From the NCBI GenBank assembly GCA_030615235.1, contig JAUWZR010000140.1, forward strand, positions 1-6,881: a DNA stretch of 6,881 nucleotides, read 5' to 3'. Position 1 is the first letter of the stretch, and every line of letters starts with the position of its first letter. Origin of the DNA: Promethearchaeota archaeon. Its GTDB lineage: Archaea > Asgardarchaeota > Lokiarchaeia > Sigyniarchaeales > SOKP01. Below are positions 6,232 through 6,881 of this stretch, one piece after another. The translations under genes were made by a program, and so were the position numbers. The notes below the pieces were generated by a model that saw nothing but the letters and a program-made list of their open reading frames with translations, ran no database searches and was not told the origin of the DNA.

Positions 6232-6825
6232 TCATCCGGTAATGTTAACTAACTCTACACCCCTAACATCGTAATTTTTATCAATGAAACAAAGAATCGC
6301 ATGACCATTATGAGTATAAACAAGAGGTACGGGGTAAGATTCGGCGTTTTCTATAAAACTCTTCTTTACGATGATAGGAAGTACAGTATTACACACCATA
6401 CAGGGCACCTTCAGCTCTCTTACTGTGCCAAGTTCATTAAAACCCGCAATAATATCTTCAATATTTTTATTAAATGAATTAAACTGTGTTGTAGAAAAAT
6501 TACCATATGTGATATATGACTCAACATCATATTTTATATTAAATTCTATGCTCACTTTTTCTATTAAAGCTTCAAGCAATTGGAACTGAACTTGATTAGT
6601 AGAACCTGCTGTATATATTAAATCATTTATTCGAATATGTACAATTTTCATGTTACCCTTGAAAATATGGAAAAAAATATTACTTACAGGATTCTGCTTA
6701 ACAATATTCAAGTCTAATATAAAACTTTTGTACGATCTTGGCGGTTTCCATTCAAATATGGTAAATTCATCATTACTAATGTTAATAAACTCGAGATTTT
6801 GTAATATTTGAGAATATTCAACCAT
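6232..6825 (-). CDS. Hypothetical alpha/beta protein with CxxC and HxxH, possibly longin-like
   Basis: This 197-residue protein has no recognised function. Residues 20-70 are strand-rich (FTIFEW, SFILDLNI, IFFHIF, MKIVHIRIND). A helix at 78-96 (VQFQLLEALIEKVSIEFNI) and another around 117-131 follow. This order is compatible with a longin or roadblock-like fold, but it is not proven. The C-terminal part has C142-M-V-C145, then a conserved-looking block from Y164 (YPVPLVYTHNGHAILCFID) with H172 and H175. The two cysteines and two histidines could form a zinc site, or may simply be structural. No signal peptide or membrane helix is seen. The ATG at 6825 has a TATA-like box about 37 bases upstream and no Shine-Dalgarno sequence. 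It reads in the same direction as the AbrB-like gene 90 bases downstream, with no strong terminator between, so co-transcription is possible. Confidence 0.8.
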   Translation of the reverse strand: MVEYSQILQNLEFINISNDEFTIFEWKPPRSYKSFILDLNIVKQNPVSNIFFHIFKGNMKIVHIRINDLIYTAGSTNQVQFQLLEALIEKVSIEFNIKYDVESYITYGNFSTTQFNSFNKNIEDIIAGFNELGTVRELKVPCMVCNTVLPIIVKKSFIENAESYPVPLVYTHNGHAILCFIDKNYDVRGVELVNITG

Positions 6826-6856
6826 TTGTGTTTCTACGCTCTAAATATTTTTGTAA

Positions 6857-6868
6857 CTTATAAAATTA
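6857..6868 (-). promoter_or_regulatory. TATA box of the 6825 gene
   Basis: The minus strand reads TAATTTTATAAG, centred about 37 bases upstream of the ATG at 6825. This is one of the better TATA matches in the window, with a predicted leader of about 10-12 bases. Confidence 0.45.
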
Positions 6869-6881
6869 TACAAATGTGAGA

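Noticed and set aside
6371..6589. Plus-strand open frame of 72 codons inside the 6825 gene
   Set aside because: It is antisense to the strand-and-helix coding pattern of the minus-strand gene and has no supporting signals.

Overview
The window is AT-rich (about 30% GC by eye), compact and intron-free. It carries six protein genes and no RNA genes, mobile elements or CRISPR arrays. Most start codons have a TATA-like box about 30-45 bases upstream and no good Shine-Dalgarno sequence, which points to an archaeon. A Ras/Arf-like GTPase domain fused to a probable longin-like domain, beside an alpha-solenoid/coiled-coil protein and an AbrB-like protein with a helical tail, suggests an Asgard archaeon (Loki-, Heimdall- or Thorarchaeia-like). 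That placement is inference from gene content, not from a marker gene.

Layout from left to right. Bases 1-1055 (minus) hold the N-terminal two thirds of an M32 (Taq-type) metallocarboxypeptidase, cut by the window edge. Bases 1184-2704 (minus) encode a 506-residue protein with a probable longin-like N-domain, a degenerate small-GTPase domain, a short helical segment and a charged tail. A 175-base divergent promoter region follows. Then come two plus-strand genes: an unrecognised 319-residue protein (2880-3839) and a 412-residue protein with a HEAT-like N-half and a highly charged helical C-half containing a 75-residue tandem duplication (3874-5112). This pair converges, with 30 bases between stops, on a minus-strand gene for an AbrB/SpoVT-like domain fused to an all-helical region (5143-6141). 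The last gene, also minus (6232-6825), encodes a 197-residue alpha/beta protein with a CxxC...HxxH pattern.

Only the carboxypeptidase has a firm enzymatic assignment; it is probably a housekeeping peptidase unrelated to its neighbours. The other five genes resemble the lineage-specific proteins of Asgard genomes. GTPase, longin-like folds, HEAT-like solenoid and coiled coil are the part types used in eukaryotic vesicle-coat and small-GTPase regulatory assemblies. The sequence does not show that these proteins work together: the genes lie on both strands and most appear to have their own promoter. The most notable items are the longin-GTPase fusion with a decayed switch region, the duplicated charged helix, and a similar beta-hairpin motif in three of the proteins.
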